Shown: piece by piece, positions 18,306-28,234 of the stretch | Layout of the letters: every line of letters starts with the position of its first letter | Position numbering within the stretch: the first letter of the stretch is position 1 | Assembly: GCA_026989175.1 (NCBI GenBank) | Contig: JALSJT010000180.1 | Location: 1-45,647, forward strand | From: Thiomicrorhabdus sp. | GTDB taxonomy: Bacteria > Pseudomonadota > Gammaproteobacteria > Thiomicrospirales > Thiomicrospiraceae | Direction: 5' to 3' | DNA: 45,647 nt | The notes under the pieces: generated by a model | Database searches by the model: none | Told to the model about the DNA's origin: nothing | What the model saw: the letters and a program-made list of their open reading frames with translations, nothing else | Program-made: the position numbers and the translations under genes

Positions 18306-19886
18306 ATGTTTATGATGTTAACAAGCAAGATACCTCAAGCAGAGTCGTCTTTAGAAGCACTATCTTTAGCTTCGGGGGGGCAGGAAACATCTGAGAATAG
18401 GGTGTTTTCTGGACTATTTTCTTCTATGGTTGCGGCACAAGAAGAGGGGACGTTAGACCCTTTGAGCCAAGTAGAAGTACCTGTTAGCCGTGAAACGGCT
18501 TTAAACTTGGTGTCAGAATCAAGCACAGAAACACAGATACTGTTCTCAGCGAGTGATATTGTTAACGGAGTGGTGACACAGTTAGAGTCATCGAGTTCAC
18601 CGCTGCTTAAAAGTGAATCGATCATTCGTCTTAATGCAAAAGTAGAAAGTGATGTTTTAAGCCTAGCGCAAGGGGAACTGAATCCTCCCAGTTTTTCAGC
18701 CGAACAGCCTATGTTGACTGAAAATTCAACGTTTATTTCAAACTCAGAATCGGCTATGAAAGATAGAGTCCCTCTTTCTGACGTGCCGCAACCTCTTTCA
18801 GTAATGGAACGTACAGAAGCCCCTTTAGTAGAGGTTGACTCATTAGATGAAATTTCTTCCCCCCCCCTTTCTACGCCTTGGATGCCAGATTCGGTGCGAA
18901 TGGGAGAGGAAAGCCCGTCGTTGGGTGATTTAAATGTAAATCAACCAATAACTTATCAACCAAGTCAGACAATGGAATCAGAGACGCTTAATGTAAATGT
19001 TTATACAAATACAGATGGTTTAATGCAAGGAAAGCAGGGAGTTGAGTTATTAAATGTGAGTGTGGCGCAAGAGAGAGCGGCAGTGCAAGGTACTTCTTTT
19101 GCCCAAACAGGAAGTTTAGCTTTTAATTCAAATAGCCAAACTAGCAACTCCGTACTGAATCAAAGTACCACAAGCTGGGGAACGCAACTTGTTGAGGGGC
19201 AAGCCTCTCAGTCCGCTGGACAGCAAGGCCACTCTTTTGGTCAGTCTGGTCAACAGACCTCTGGGCAAGCGGCACAGCAACAAGCGATGATCTTTACTCA
19301 AGGAAGCCAGGAAAACAGGCAGCGTTCACTAGAACAACAGATGGCGATAAGAGCGATGGATGAGGCCACTGCGAAGTCAGAAGGCAAGGAGTTATTAGGG
19401 GGGGCAGAAATTGCCTCTTTGGATCGGAAAGGGAGTTTGCCGACTGGGTTACAAACAATTAATATTCCTCTTAAGCACCCACAATGGGGGCAAGCATTAG
19501 GGCAACGTATTGTTTTTATGTCCAATAATAGTTTACAGCAAGCACAGATCACCTTAAATCCACAAAGTTTAGGTCAAATTCAAGTGACACTACAGTTGGA
19601 TAAAGACCAAAAAATGCACATCAGTTTGGCGGCACAAAATGGCATAACCCGAGAAAGTATGGAAAGTGCATTGCCTAAGCTTCGAGAGATGATGGAGCAA
19701 GCAGGAGTTCAGGTTGCATCGGTGGATGTGAGAGAACAAAAGCAGCATTTTTCAGAAAATGAATCCCGTCATGAAAAACATGAAAAAAACAGAATAGACA
19801 GCGCACTCGCTGAAGAGGGCTTGACTGAAGAGCCCCCTATGGCAACCGTTGGTTTAACCGATAATATTGTTGATTATTACGCTTAG
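18306..19886 (+). CDS. fliK: Flagellar hook-length control protein FliK
   Basis: FliK is the secreted molecular ruler that sets hook length and switches export specificity through FlhB. The 526-residue protein has a long low-complexity Ser/Gln-rich N-terminal and middle part (a Gly-Gln-Ser region around residues 300-330). A conserved C-terminal Flg_hook domain follows (about residues 380-480: ITLNPQSLGQIQVTLQLD, LPKLREMMEQAGVQVASVDV). There is a choice of starts: ATG 18306 or ATG 18312, both behind a weak TGGGA. Runs of G7 (18374), C9 (18859-18867) and G7 (19398) lie inside the coding sequence, an unusual density. Confidence 0.92.
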   Translation: MFMMLTSKIPQAESSLEALSLASGGQETSENRVFSGLFSSMVAAQEEGTLDPLSQVEVPVSRETALNLVSESSTETQILFSASDIVNGVVTQLESSSSPLLKSESIIRLNAKVESDVLSLAQGELNPPSFSAEQPMLTENSTFISNSESAMKDRVPLSDVPQPLSVMERTEAPLVEVDSLDEISSPPLSTPWMPDSVRMGEESPSLGDLNVNQPITYQPSQTMESETLNVNVYTNTDGLMQGKQGVELLNVSVAQERAAVQGTSFAQTGSLAFNSNSQTSNSVLNQSTTSWGTQLVEGQASQSAGQQGHSFGQSGQQTSGQAAQQQAMIFTQGSQENRQRSLEQQMAIRAMDEATAKSEGKELLGGAEIASLDRKGSLPTGLQTINIPLKHPQWGQALGQRIVFMSNNSLQQAQITLNPQSLGQIQVTLQLDKDQKMHISLAAQNGITRESMESALPKLREMMEQAGVQVASVDVREQKQHFSENESRHEKHEKNRIDSALAEEGLTEEPPMATVGLTDNIVDYYA

Positions 19887-19895
19887 GAGCACGAG

Positions 19896-20906
19896 ATGAA
19901 AGATTTTAAACGAGTAGTAGGGGCTTTGCTCTCAATAGGTGTGTTTTTGGGTTCGTCTCCAGTCTTTGCCGATTCAGGATCAGGTGGTATTCCAGTGCTG
20001 GGTGCAATTTTGATTACCGTGTTGATTACCGGTATCGTTGTCGGGGCACTGGTCTATCTGTTTTTCTGTGGCAAGTCGAGTGCTTGTGAGCAAGGTGAGT
20101 TGATTGCAGAGCTGGAAAAGGTCATTCAGACAGAAGATTTTTCAACACACCTAAAATCGGACTCTACAGATCCTAAGCTACTCTTCACGTTGAATTCATT
20201 ATTAGAGATGGCGGCAAATAAAATAACCGCACAGATGATTGAAACGTCTCAAGTTGAGTCAAAAGTGGCTGATTTTGAATCTCAAATTGAGGCGTTGAAT
20301 GAAAGTTTGGCCGCCTGTTATGCACAGCAGCAACAAACCCCCGTCGTTGCTGAGCCGAGTTTCGATAATTCAGCATTGGTTGGTTTGTCTTCACAGCTTG
20401 AAGGCTTTGTAAATCAGGTAAATCAACACTCAATGGACGTCATTGATGTTAATAGTCAGGTGATTTCAGAGGTGAGCAGTTTAACAGGAGAGGTCTCGAA
20501 TGCCTCTGGGGTGTTAAAAAAACTGGAAGCGGACAGTGGCAATATCGGAGCCGTGTTAGTGCTGATTCGAGATATTGCTGAACAAACCAATTTATTAGCG
20601 CTTAATGCGGCCATTGAAGCGGCACGTGCTGGTGAACATGGTCGGGGATTTGCCGTCGTGGCAGATGAAGTTCGTATTTTGGCAGGGAAGACGCAACAAG
20701 CAACCAAGGATATTCAAGGTATTATTGAAGAGTTACAGCAACATGCTAGAAATGCGGTACAGATGATGGAGGGTAGTCAGAACCGTGTTGCGCTAACGGA
20801 AGCGCAGGCAAATAAAGTCAATGAAGTATTAAACAGTATTGTTGAGAATGTTTCTGAGTTAAAATCAGCGCAAACGGAACTGTCGAGTGCGATTCAAAGT
20901 GCATGA
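19896..20906 (+). CDS. Short membrane methyl-accepting chemotaxis-like protein without a ligand domain
   Basis: The 336-residue protein has a signal-like N-terminus (about residues 1-25), roughly ten exposed residues ([10 protein letters not shown]), one membrane segment (about residues 36-57, [20 protein letters not shown]), then a cytoplasmic helical region. The cytoplasmic tip of a chemoreceptor is clear ([32 protein letters not shown], about residues 225-262), so it should contact CheA/CheW. There is no periplasmic sensing domain and no obvious HAMP, and the cytoplasmic hairpin is short. It lies 9 bases after fliK (RBS AGGAG) and 51 bases before motA, a position that suggests a motor-linked signalling role. 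That role is inferred. Confidence 0.85.
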   Translation: MKDFKRVVGALLSIGVFLGSSPVFADSGSGGIPVLGAILITVLITGIVVGALVYLFFCGKSSACEQGELIAELEKVIQTEDFSTHLKSDSTDPKLLFTLNSLLEMAANKITAQMIETSQVESKVADFESQIEALNESLAACYAQQQQTPVVAEPSFDNSALVGLSSQLEGFVNQVNQHSMDVIDVNSQVISEVSSLTGEVSNASGVLKKLEADSGNIGAVLVLIRDIAEQTNLLALNAAIEAARAGEHGRGFAVVADEVRILAGKTQQATKDIQGIIEELQQHARNAVQMMEGSQNRVALTEAQANKVNEVLNSIVENVSELKSAQTELSSAIQSA

Positions 20907-20957
20907 TATAAAAGCCGTCTGTTCTGCTAAGCGGTTACGAAAAGGGGTGAGTGAAAG

Positions 20958-21809
20958 ATGAAAGCCATTATTGGTACACTGGTTGTTATCGGGACTTTAT
21001 TGGGGGGGTATTTGCCTCACGGTGGATTTGCGATACTGGTTCAGCCATTGGAAGTACTTATTATTTGTGGTGGCGCGATCGGTGCTTACATTATTGCCAA
21101 CCCTGGCTGGGTGGTGAAAGCGGGTGTAACGGATAGTTTAGCATTGGCAAAGCCAGATCCATATACTCAAGAACTCTATATGGAGTTGTTAGGCTTGATG
21201 TTTAAGATCTTTAATAAAGCGCGTCGAGAGGGATTGATGTCGATCGAAGCAGATGTTGAAGACCCGCACACCAGTGAGTTGTTTAACAGTGCGCCAAAAG
21301 TGGCGGCGAACCATCATGCACTTGATTTTATTTGTGATTATTTACGATTGATGATCAGTGGTGCCAGTAACCCTTACCAGCTTGAAGATTTAATGATTTT
21401 AGAGTTAGATGCGCACCACCATGAAGCGATGATGCCCAGTGCAGCGATTGGAAAAGTTGCAGAAGGATTGCCAGCGTTTGGTATTGTAGCGGCGGTATTG
21501 GGGATTATTGTTACCATGGGCTATCTGGATGCTGGACCAATGGAAATTGCACATCATATGTCGGTCGCATTAGTGGGAACGTTTTTAGGGATTTTATTTG
21601 CATATGGTTTTGTGGCACCGATCTCTGCAGATTTAGCAAATCGTGCCGAGGCTGAAAGTGCTTTTTTTAGTGTGATTAAAACCAGTCTGATGGCAAACTT
21701 GAATGGGTACGCACCTCAAGTCGCAATTGAATTTTCTCGTAAAGCGATTCCAAGTAAAGCGAGACCAACGTTTGCTGAAGTTGATGAGTTTTTACAGTCT
21801 CAAAAATAG
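20958..21809 (+). CDS. motA: Flagellar motor stator protein MotA
   Basis: MotA is the proton-channel stator subunit that engages FliG. The 283-residue product has four membrane segments: two at about residues 5-55 and two at about 170-225 (GIVAAVLGIIVTMGYL; ALVGTFLGILFAYGFVAPI). The large cytoplasmic loop between them carries the charged rotor-contacting region. The C-terminal RPTFAEVDEF resembles the proton-type E. coli MotA tail. It is paired with motB 52 bases downstream. The location between fliK and fliL, rather than beside cheA, is unusual. Confidence 0.95.
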   Translation: MKAIIGTLVVIGTLLGGYLPHGGFAILVQPLEVLIICGGAIGAYIIANPGWVVKAGVTDSLALAKPDPYTQELYMELLGLMFKIFNKARREGLMSIEADVEDPHTSELFNSAPKVAANHHALDFICDYLRLMISGASNPYQLEDLMILELDAHHHEAMMPSAAIGKVAEGLPAFGIVAAVLGIIVTMGYLDAGPMEIAHHMSVALVGTFLGILFAYGFVAPISADLANRAEAESAFFSVIKTSLMANLNGYAPQVAIEFSRKAIPSKARPTFAEVDEFLQSQK

Positions 21810-21861
21810 TCCGTGTGATGCTTGAAAATAGTGCAGGGACTTAAAAAAGGGTTAAGTTACA

Positions 21862-22746
21862 ATGAGTGATGATGAATCCATAATCATAAAGCGGCTTAAT
21901 AAATGCCCGCATGTAGCTCATGGTGGGGCGTGGAAAATTGCCTTTGCTGATTTTATGACCGCTGCAATGGCCTTTTTCTTAATGCTATGGATTTTGGGAG
22001 GCGTGAATGATGAAGAGATGAAAGCGATGGCTGAGTTTTTTCGTGATCCAACCGTAATCGATGCCTCCCCTTCAACCTTGGTTGAATCCAAAGAAGCGGG
22101 GCAAACGGCCGATGCAATGATTGATATGGGCGGATTTAAAGATGCGCCAAAAAGTGCCGAGGATGGCGAGGGTGAGGGAGCAGGTAAAGCCCAAGAGATG
22201 GCTGATTTAGAAGCGATGAAAGCGGCATTGCAGCAAAAAATTAAAGAGAATTCTGAGTTGAGCCAGTTCAAAGATCAGTTGAAAATTGATATTACGCCGA
22301 ACGGGTTACAGATACAGATTTTAGACGATCGAAAACGCCCTATGTTTGGTTCAGGAGTGGATCTGCCAAAAGAGTACGCAGCAAATTTATTAAGAGAGGT
22401 GGGGTCTGTCTTAGCATATTCGAATAATAAAATCAGTGTTGCAGGGCATACCGACTCCTCTGGTTATCATGCGAGTTCGGAATACACCAATTGGGAGCTT
22501 TCCGCAGACAGAGCAAATGCCGCTCGTAGACTTCTGTTAGAAGGCGGGGTTGATTCCGGTAAAATTGCTCAAGCCGTTGGAATGGCAGATACCGTCCCTT
22601 TCGACAAAGAAAATCCGTATAATCCAAGAAATAGAAGAATTAGCATTATTGTATTAAATAAAGAGGCTGAAGCGCGTTTAAAAAGTTTAAGCGATGCGCC
22701 ACAGGTTGAAGATTTAAGTCAGCAAATGGACTTATTAGCGCACTAG
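21862..22746 (+). CDS. motB: Flagellar motor stator protein MotB
   Basis: MotB is the peptidoglycan-anchored stator subunit that carries the proton-binding aspartate. The single membrane segment near residues 28-48 contains ADFMTAAMAFFLMLWIL, with the conserved Asp. A Lys/Glu-rich linker follows, then an OmpA-like peptidoglycan-binding domain (VAGHTDSSGY, LSADRANAARRLLLEGG, NPRNRRISIIV). At 294 residues the length is normal. RBS AAGGG is upstream; fliL follows after 25 bases. Confidence 0.95.
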   Translation: MSDDESIIIKRLNKCPHVAHGGAWKIAFADFMTAAMAFFLMLWILGGVNDEEMKAMAEFFRDPTVIDASPSTLVESKEAGQTADAMIDMGGFKDAPKSAEDGEGEGAGKAQEMADLEAMKAALQQKIKENSELSQFKDQLKIDITPNGLQIQILDDRKRPMFGSGVDLPKEYAANLLREVGSVLAYSNNKISVAGHTDSSGYHASSEYTNWELSADRANAARRLLLEGGVDSGKIAQAVGMADTVPFDKENPYNPRNRRISIIVLNKEAEARLKSLSDAPQVEDLSQQMDLLAH

Positions 22747-22771
22747 GAAAAAGGGAAACGAAGGAAAAATT

Positions 22772-23359
22772 ATGGCTGAAGAAGAAGTCGTTGAAGAAAA
22801 AAAGAAAGGTGGCAAGGGGTTAATTATTGCCTTAATTGTCTTAATCGTTCTACTATTGGTCGGTGTCGGTGCCTTGGCCTATTTGTTACTCGGTGCGAGT
22901 AGCGGAGACGAATCCAAATCTGATAATACTGAAGCACACGCACCAGCTGAGCACGGAGAGCCTGAAGAATTTAGCCATGCGAAAACCTACTCACCTAAAT
23001 ACAAACAATTTGAACCTCCTGGACCAGAAGCGGTTCCACTATATTTTGTAATGGATAAGTTTGTGGTGAACTTTAATGGCGAAGGGAAGGCTAAATTTTT
23101 GGCAGTCGATTTACAATTTTTATCGTACTATCCTCAAGTGGTTGGCCCTGATGGTGAGATGGAAAATTTACGCCCGATTTTAAAAAATGATATTCAACGG
23201 CTGCTTCGTAATCAAACGTTTACAACGTTAAACACCCCTGAAGGTCCCGATAAATTAAGGGCTGAAGTTCTTAAGGTGGTTCATAATGTGTTAGAGAAAC
23301 ATAATATTTATCCTGACTTAGTCGAAGATGTTTACATGACTCGTTTTGTGATGCAGTAA
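22772..23359 (+). CDS. fliL: Flagellar basal body-associated protein FliL
   Basis: FliL is an inner-membrane protein that surrounds and stabilises the stator. The 195-residue product has a charged cytoplasmic start, one membrane segment (about residues 15-38, GLIIALIVLIVLLLVGVGAL), an acidic linker, and the periplasmic FliL domain (FVVNFNGEGKAKFLAVDLQF ... TRFVMQ). RBS AAGGAA precedes the ATG. The gene directly follows motB, so stator and stator-associated protein are co-expressed. FliM starts 9 bases later. Confidence 0.93.
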   Translation: MAEEEVVEEKKKGGKGLIIALIVLIVLLLVGVGALAYLLLGASSGDESKSDNTEAHAPAEHGEPEEFSHAKTYSPKYKQFEPPGPEAVPLYFVMDKFVVNFNGEGKAKFLAVDLQFLSYYPQVVGPDGEMENLRPILKNDIQRLLRNQTFTTLNTPEGPDKLRAEVLKVVHNVLEKHNIYPDLVEDVYMTRFVMQ

Positions 23360-23368
23360 GGCATTGAT

Positions 23369-24385
23369 ATGGAAGATGTTTTAAGTCAAGATGAAGTCGA
23401 TGCCCTATTAAAAGGAATGGGGGGCGGAGACATTGATTCTGAAGATGATGCGATCGATGAAACGGAAGCGAGATCTTACGACTTTACCAATCAAGAGCGC
23501 ATTGTTCGAGGCCGTCTGCCAGCGTTAGATATTATTAATGAACGGTTTGCGAGAGGATTTCAAAGACACTTTAATGAGATGATCATGGCCAGTGTAGAGG
23601 TGACGGCTGGCGAAGTTAAAATCATTAAAATGATTGATTATTTACGCAATCTATTTGTACCCACCAGTTTAAATATTTATCGTATTGACCCTTTAAACGG
23701 GGTGGCACTGTTTATTTTAGACTCAAAGCTTATTTTTACTGCGGTGGATATTTATTTTGGCGGAACAGGTTTGTTGCCCTTTAAAATAGAGGGAAGAGAG
23801 TACACTCCGGTTGAAATGAGTATGGTGCGTAGTATTTTAGATATTACGACGGAAAACCTAGCAAAAGCTTGGGGGCCTGTGATGGATATCGATATTGAGT
23901 ATATGCACTCTGAGATGAATCCGAAGTTTGCTGGGATTGTTGATCCAACCGATATGATCGTGGTGAGTCAGATTAATGTGCGTTTTGAAGGGGTGGAAGG
24001 GCGCGTTGATATTGTTATGCCTTATGCTATGTTAGAGCCCGTTAGAGATAAGCTCGAAGAGGGTGTACAAAACCTACAGGGCGAGAGCGATAATCGTTGG
24101 TCAAGAACACTTAAGGAAGAAGCGAAAAATATTGAAATTGATTTGAGTGTCAACCTAACGGAATTACAGATGAGTATGGATGACCTGATGAAAATGGAAA
24201 AAGGCGATATTATTCCATTGGAAATGCCAAAACAGGTCACCATTAAAGCAGAAGGGATTGCCATTATGCGTGGCGCACTCGGCGAAAGTAATCAGAAAAA
24301 GGCGGTAAAAGTGAATCAGATTTTACACCACCCAGCTTATCAAGAGCGAACCGTAGACAATGCAAAGGAATGGTACAATGAGTGA
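23369..24385 (+). CDS. fliM: Flagellar motor switch protein FliM
   Basis: FliM is the C-ring protein that binds CheY-P. The N-terminal CheY-binding peptide is clear (LSQDEVDALLKGM, residues 4-16), followed by the middle domain (RIVRGRLPALDIINERFARGF) and the C-terminal SpoA-type domain (VNLTELQMSMDDLMKMEKGDIIPLEMP). The 338-residue length is typical. The coding end overlaps the fliN start by eight bases. Confidence 0.97.
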   Translation: MEDVLSQDEVDALLKGMGGGDIDSEDDAIDETEARSYDFTNQERIVRGRLPALDIINERFARGFQRHFNEMIMASVEVTAGEVKIIKMIDYLRNLFVPTSLNIYRIDPLNGVALFILDSKLIFTAVDIYFGGTGLLPFKIEGREYTPVEMSMVRSILDITTENLAKAWGPVMDIDIEYMHSEMNPKFAGIVDPTDMIVVSQINVRFEGVEGRVDIVMPYAMLEPVRDKLEEGVQNLQGESDNRWSRTLKEEAKNIEIDLSVNLTELQMSMDDLMKMEKGDIIPLEMPKQVTIKAEGIAIMRGALGESNQKKAVKVNQILHHPAYQERTVDNAKEWYNE

Positions 24386-24839
24386 AAATGAGGATTTAAG
24401 TGCGTGGGGGGATGCGTTAGCAGAACAGGCGGACTCTGAAGGTGAAGACGCTTCAGCAGAAGATCCTTGGGGAGATGCACTCTCTGAACAAGCAGATGCT
24501 GAAGCCGCTGTAGAGCCTGATGATGTCAGTTCTGCGGCATTTGACCAACTGAGCTCAGAGCGTGGCGATGGTAAAAACAAAGTGGATTTGGATGTTCTGC
24601 TTGATATTCCCGTAACGTTACAGCTTGAGATAGGGCGAGCGAAAGTGTCTATTCGAAACCTGCTCTCTTATACTCAGGGGTCGGTGGTTGAAATGGATCG
24701 TTTAGCGGGAGAGCCGTTAGACCTATTAGTGAATGGCACCTTAATCGCGCATGGAGAAGTGGTGGTTATTAATGATAAGTTTGGGGTTCGATTAACGGAC
24801 GTTGTGAGCCCTCAAGACCGAATAAAGAAATTAAAGTAA
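24378..24839 (+). CDS. fliN: Flagellar motor switch protein FliN
   Basis: FliN forms the base of the C ring. The C-terminal SpoA domain is clear (LLDIPVTLQLEIGRAKVSIRNLL, LLVNGTLIAHGEVVVINDKFGVRLTDVV). The start is ATG 24378, preceded by AAAGGA (24364-24369); an ATG at 24360 sits before that ribosome-binding site. The acidic N-terminal half repeats WGDALAEQAD / WGDALSEQAD (residues 10-19 and 31-40), an internal duplication. It overlaps the end of fliM by eight bases and fliO by one. Confidence 0.96.
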   Translation: MSENEDLSAWGDALAEQADSEGEDASAEDPWGDALSEQADAEAAVEPDDVSSAAFDQLSSERGDGKNKVDLDVLLDIPVTLQLEIGRAKVSIRNLLSYTQGSVVEMDRLAGEPLDLLVNGTLIAHGEVVVINDKFGVRLTDVVSPQDRIKKLK

Positions 24840-25273
24840 TGCTGAAGTCCACTTTTATTGTAGGCATTTTATTAAGTACGACCTTTTTTATGAACTCAGT
24901 GGCACTGGCTGAAACCACCGTGGCGATTGGCGATTCAGTCACCCGTCCCAGTGAATATTTTGGTCAGATTATGCTCTCTCTGGTTTTGGTCTTACTGATT
25001 ATTTTTTTAGCCGCTTGGATCTTACGCCGTTATAGTCGCTTTCCAGGCGTGGCCGATGGTAACTTGAAAGTGATTGGTGCGCTATCGGTTGGTCAGAGAG
25101 AGCGTATTCTGTTGTTACAGGTCGGACAAGAGCAAATTGTTGTGGGCGTGACCTCCAGTAAAATAACCACACTGCACCAACTTGAAGAACCCGTTCAAGT
25201 AAAGGATAATGCTCCCATGAGCAGTCAGTTTTCGAAACGACTGCAAGACGCTTTAAAATCTAGGAAACCCTAA
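24839..25273 (+). CDS. fliO: Flagellar export apparatus protein FliO
   Basis: FliO assists assembly of the FliP ring of the export gate. The 144-residue protein has a signal-like N-terminus, a membrane segment (about residues 43-62, [18 protein letters not shown]) and a cytoplasmic domain ([38 protein letters not shown]) that matches the FliO family. Its ATG overlaps the fliN stop (TAATG). FliP starts eight bases after its stop. Confidence 0.93.
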   Translation: MLKSTFIVGILLSTTFFMNSVALAETTVAIGDSVTRPSEYFGQIMLSLVLVLLIIFLAAWILRRYSRFPGVADGNLKVIGALSVGQRERILLLQVGQEQIVVGVTSSKITTLHQLEEPVQVKDNAPMSSQFSKRLQDALKSRKP

Positions 25274-25281
25274 AACTCATC

Positions 25282-26034
25282 GTGCAGATTCTTAAAACGG
25301 CTTTTTTTCTACTTCTCGCTTTTTTCCCTATTTTCTCGTGGGCGATGCCCGGTATTCCCGCATTTACGGTAGAAACCGATGCCTCTGGTACGCAAGACTA
25401 TACCCTAACCATGCAGATATTGTTGCTGATGACAGGGCTTACCTTGTTACCGGCCGCACTGATTGCGACCACCTCTTTTTTAAGAATCGTTATTGTACTT
25501 GCTCTGCTAAGGCAAGCACTCGGTACGATGCAAACCCCTTCAAACCAAGTACTTATTGGGCTTGCCTTATTCTTAACCCTTTTTATTATGGGACCGGTAC
25601 TCGATAAGATTTATGATGAGGCCGTCAGCCCTTATTTAGAAGAGCAAATTCAGTTTAAAGAAGCGGTAGAGCGTGGCTCAAAACCGATGCACCAGTTTAT
25701 GTTGCAACAAACACGAGAAGATGACTTAGGTATGTTTGCTGAAATGGCGGACATTACTTTGTCCGATCCACAGGCCGTTCCCTTTAAAGTTTTGATTCCA
25801 GCCTTTATGGTCAGTGAACTTAAAACGGCGTTTCAAATTGGCTTTATGATCTTTATCCCATTTTTAATTATTGATTTGGTGGTTGCCAGTCTGTTGATGG
25901 CCATGGGAATGATGATGCTCTCGCCCATGATTATCTCTTTGCCCTTTAAACTCATGCTATTTGTGTTAATTGATGGCTGGGTATTGGTCACTGGTACCTT
26001 AGCCAATAGCTTTGTTGTCCCCGGAGGTATCTAA
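25282..26034 (+). CDS. fliP: Flagellar export gate protein FliP
   Basis: FliP is the main subunit of the export gate channel. The 250-residue product starts with a signal peptide ([19 protein letters not shown]). It has the family motif [29 protein letters not shown] and a late membrane pair with [25 protein letters not shown]. The start codon is GTG, with no clear ribosome-binding site between it and fliO, so coupling to fliO translation is likely. Its stop overlaps fliQ by one base. Confidence 0.95.
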   Translation: MQILKTAFFLLLAFFPIFSWAMPGIPAFTVETDASGTQDYTLTMQILLLMTGLTLLPAALIATTSFLRIVIVLALLRQALGTMQTPSNQVLIGLALFLTLFIMGPVLDKIYDEAVSPYLEEQIQFKEAVERGSKPMHQFMLQQTREDDLGMFAEMADITLSDPQAVPFKVLIPAFMVSELKTAFQIGFMIFIPFLIIDLVVASLLMAMGMMMLSPMIISLPFKLMLFVLIDGWVLVTGTLANSFVVPGGI

Positions 26035-26303
26035 TGCAACAAGAGTTTGTGTTAACACTCGGTCAAAGAATGTTAGAGATGGTGGCGATGATGTCCGCTC
26101 CCTTATTAATTCCTGCGCTATTGGTCGGTTTATTGGTCGGAATGTTTCAAGCGGCGACTCAAATTAATGAGATGACCTTGAGTTTTATTCCTAAACTCAT
26201 GATTGTTGGGGTGGCTTTGGTGGTTGCAGGGCCGTGGATGTTAACGACATTAATCTCTTTTACACGCGAGTTGTATTTAAATATCCCAGCAATGATTGGA
26301 TAG
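26034..26303 (+). CDS. fliQ: Flagellar export gate protein FliQ
   Basis: This small (89-residue) export gate subunit has two membrane segments (about residues 20-42, LLIPALLVGLLVGMFQAAT, and 52-72, PKLMIVGVALVVAGPWM). Length and order (P-Q-R) are canonical. The ATG overlaps the fliP stop (TAATG). Confidence 0.95.
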   Translation: MQQEFVLTLGQRMLEMVAMMSAPLLIPALLVGLLVGMFQAATQINEMTLSFIPKLMIVGVALVVAGPWMLTTLISFTRELYLNIPAMIG

Positions 26304-26307
26304 TTGA

Positions 26308-27087
26308 ATGACTTTTAGCTATCCAGAATTCTTACAGCTGGTTGGTTTATACTTTTACCCCTTTGTGCGCATTAGCGCCATGTTTATGATCGTACCGCTT
26401 TTCTCTTATCGTTCTATTCCAGCACGTTTTAAGTTGATTTTTACCGTCTTTGTAACACTCGCCGTAGCCCCCTCATTATCGCTTCCTCCTCCAGTAGACC
26501 CTTTTACGTGGAAAGGGATTCTGTTTATCTCGCAACAAATATTAATTGGTCTTGCGATGGGATTAATATTTTTAGTGGTTTTTCAGGCGTTCGTTATGGC
26601 AGGGCACATGATTGCGATGGCAATGGGGTTAGCATTTGCATCCATGGTAGACCCCGGTTCGGGGTCTCAGGCACCAATTGTCTCGCAATATTTCTCGATT
26701 ATCGTGACCCTGTTATTTTTGGCGTTAAATGGTCATTTATTAGTGATTCAGGTGGTGGTTGATAGTTTTGAGTATTTACCGATTGGTATTGAGTTTTTGA
26801 ATCGAGAGAGCTTGCGGTTAATTTTTGAGTTTGGCAGTTATATCTTTTTAGCGGGCGTGCTCATCTCTCTACCTGCTGTGACGGCACTGTTACTGGTTAA
26901 CATTGCCTTTGGTGTGGTAACGCGAGCGGCGCCGGCATTGAATATTTTTGCCGTAGGTTTTCCGATTACGCTATTAGCGGGTTTGGTTTTATTATCACTC
27001 ATTACCCCTTTAATGTTGCCACACCTACAAGAGCTGATTGGGCATGCGTTAGATACGGTCAGTCGACTGAGTTTAACGGGAGCATAA
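26308..27087 (+). CDS. fliR: Flagellar export gate protein FliR
   Basis: FliR completes the FliPQR gate. The 259-residue hydrophobic protein has about six membrane segments and typical FliR stretches (FVRISAMFMIVPLFSYRSIPARFK, GLAFASMVDPGSGSQAPIVSQ). It starts four bases after the fliQ stop. FlhB, which contacts it, starts four bases after its own stop. Confidence 0.95.
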   Translation: MTFSYPEFLQLVGLYFYPFVRISAMFMIVPLFSYRSIPARFKLIFTVFVTLAVAPSLSLPPPVDPFTWKGILFISQQILIGLAMGLIFLVVFQAFVMAGHMIAMAMGLAFASMVDPGSGSQAPIVSQYFSIIVTLLFLALNGHLLVIQVVVDSFEYLPIGIEFLNRESLRLIFEFGSYIFLAGVLISLPAVTALLLVNIAFGVVTRAAPALNIFAVGFPITLLAGLVLLSLITPLMLPHLQELIGHALDTVSRLSLTGA

Positions 27088-27091
27088 GGTT

Positions 27092-28222
27092 ATGGCTGAA
27101 AATGCAGACGGCTCCGAAAAGTCCGAAGAACCCACCGAGAAGAAATTACGAGAGTCGAGAGACAAAGGGCAGATACCTCGCTCTAGAGAGCTAACCACGC
27201 TATTAGTAACCCTTTCAGCAGCACTGTTTCTGTTGTTTTATGGCGCTCAGATGATTGAAGATTTTGAGGTCATTATGATCAAAGGGCTGAGTTTTGATCG
27301 CTCTGTTGCATTTGATACGTTAAAGCTATTTGACTTGATTGGTGCCTTGGCGGAAACCGCCTTCTTCTTACTTTTACCCTTTTTACTCGTTATGACATTT
27401 GTGGCGTTAGTGGCACCGGTATTATTGGGGGGCTGGTCATTTAGTGTCAAAGCCATGTCACCTAAAATGAGTAAATTAAATCCTATTTCCGGCCTTAAAC
27501 GTATGTTTTCAACAAAGGCGCTATTGGAGCTGTTTAAAGCGTTTGCTAAATTTACGTTGGTCTTATCTATGGCGGTGTTTTTTATCTATACCACGTTTGG
27601 TGAAATTTTAGCATTGGGTGTTGAGCCATTAAGATCGGCTTTAGGTCATGCGGGTAGTTTGATTGTGGAAGCATTTATTTTTGTTAGCCTGTCTTTGTTG
27701 ATTGTTGCCGCCATTGATGTGCCTTTTCAGCTTTGGGATCACAACCGTCAACTGTTAATGACCAAACAAGAGGTGAAAGAGGAGCATAAGCAGCAAGAGG
27801 GTAATCCAGAAGTGAAAGGGCGAATTCGACAGGTTCAACGGGAGATGTCGCAACGTAGAATGATGGAAAAAGTTCCCGATGCCGATGTGATTATCACCAA
27901 CCCAACGCACTTTGCCATTGCATTAAAATACGATACCGAAACGATGCGAGAACCGATTATATTGGCGATGGGAGTAGACTTTATGGCGGCGCAAATTCGA
28001 ACCGTGGCGACGGAAAAAAATATTGCAATTATAGAAGCCCCGCCACTGGCGCGTGCTTTATACTATAATGCTGAGATTGATCAACCCATTCCGTATGATT
28101 TGTTTAAAGCGGTAGCCTCTATTTTAGCCTATGTGTATCAGTTAAAAGAGCATGGCAAGGCTGAACAAGTAAATTTTGCAGAGCTGCCAATTCCTGACAA
28201 TATGAAAACTGATATAGAGTAA
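27092..28222 (+). CDS. flhB: Flagellar export switch protein FlhB
   Basis: FlhB controls the switch from rod/hook to filament export. The N-terminus has the signature SEEPTEKKLRESRDKGQIPRS. Four membrane segments follow, and the cytoplasmic domain contains the autocleavage site NPTH (ADVIITNPTHFAIALKYD). The 376-residue length is standard. It is the expected target of FliK in this cluster. Confidence 0.97.
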   Translation: MAENADGSEKSEEPTEKKLRESRDKGQIPRSRELTTLLVTLSAALFLLFYGAQMIEDFEVIMIKGLSFDRSVAFDTLKLFDLIGALAETAFFLLLPFLLVMTFVALVAPVLLGGWSFSVKAMSPKMSKLNPISGLKRMFSTKALLELFKAFAKFTLVLSMAVFFIYTTFGEILALGVEPLRSALGHAGSLIVEAFIFVSLSLLIVAAIDVPFQLWDHNRQLLMTKQEVKEEHKQQEGNPEVKGRIRQVQREMSQRRMMEKVPDADVIITNPTHFAIALKYDTETMREPIILAMGVDFMAAQIRTVATEKNIAIIEAPPLARALYYNAEIDQPIPYDLFKAVASILAYVYQLKEHGKAEQVNFAELPIPDNMKTDIE

Positions 28223-28234
28223 ATTAAGCAACGC

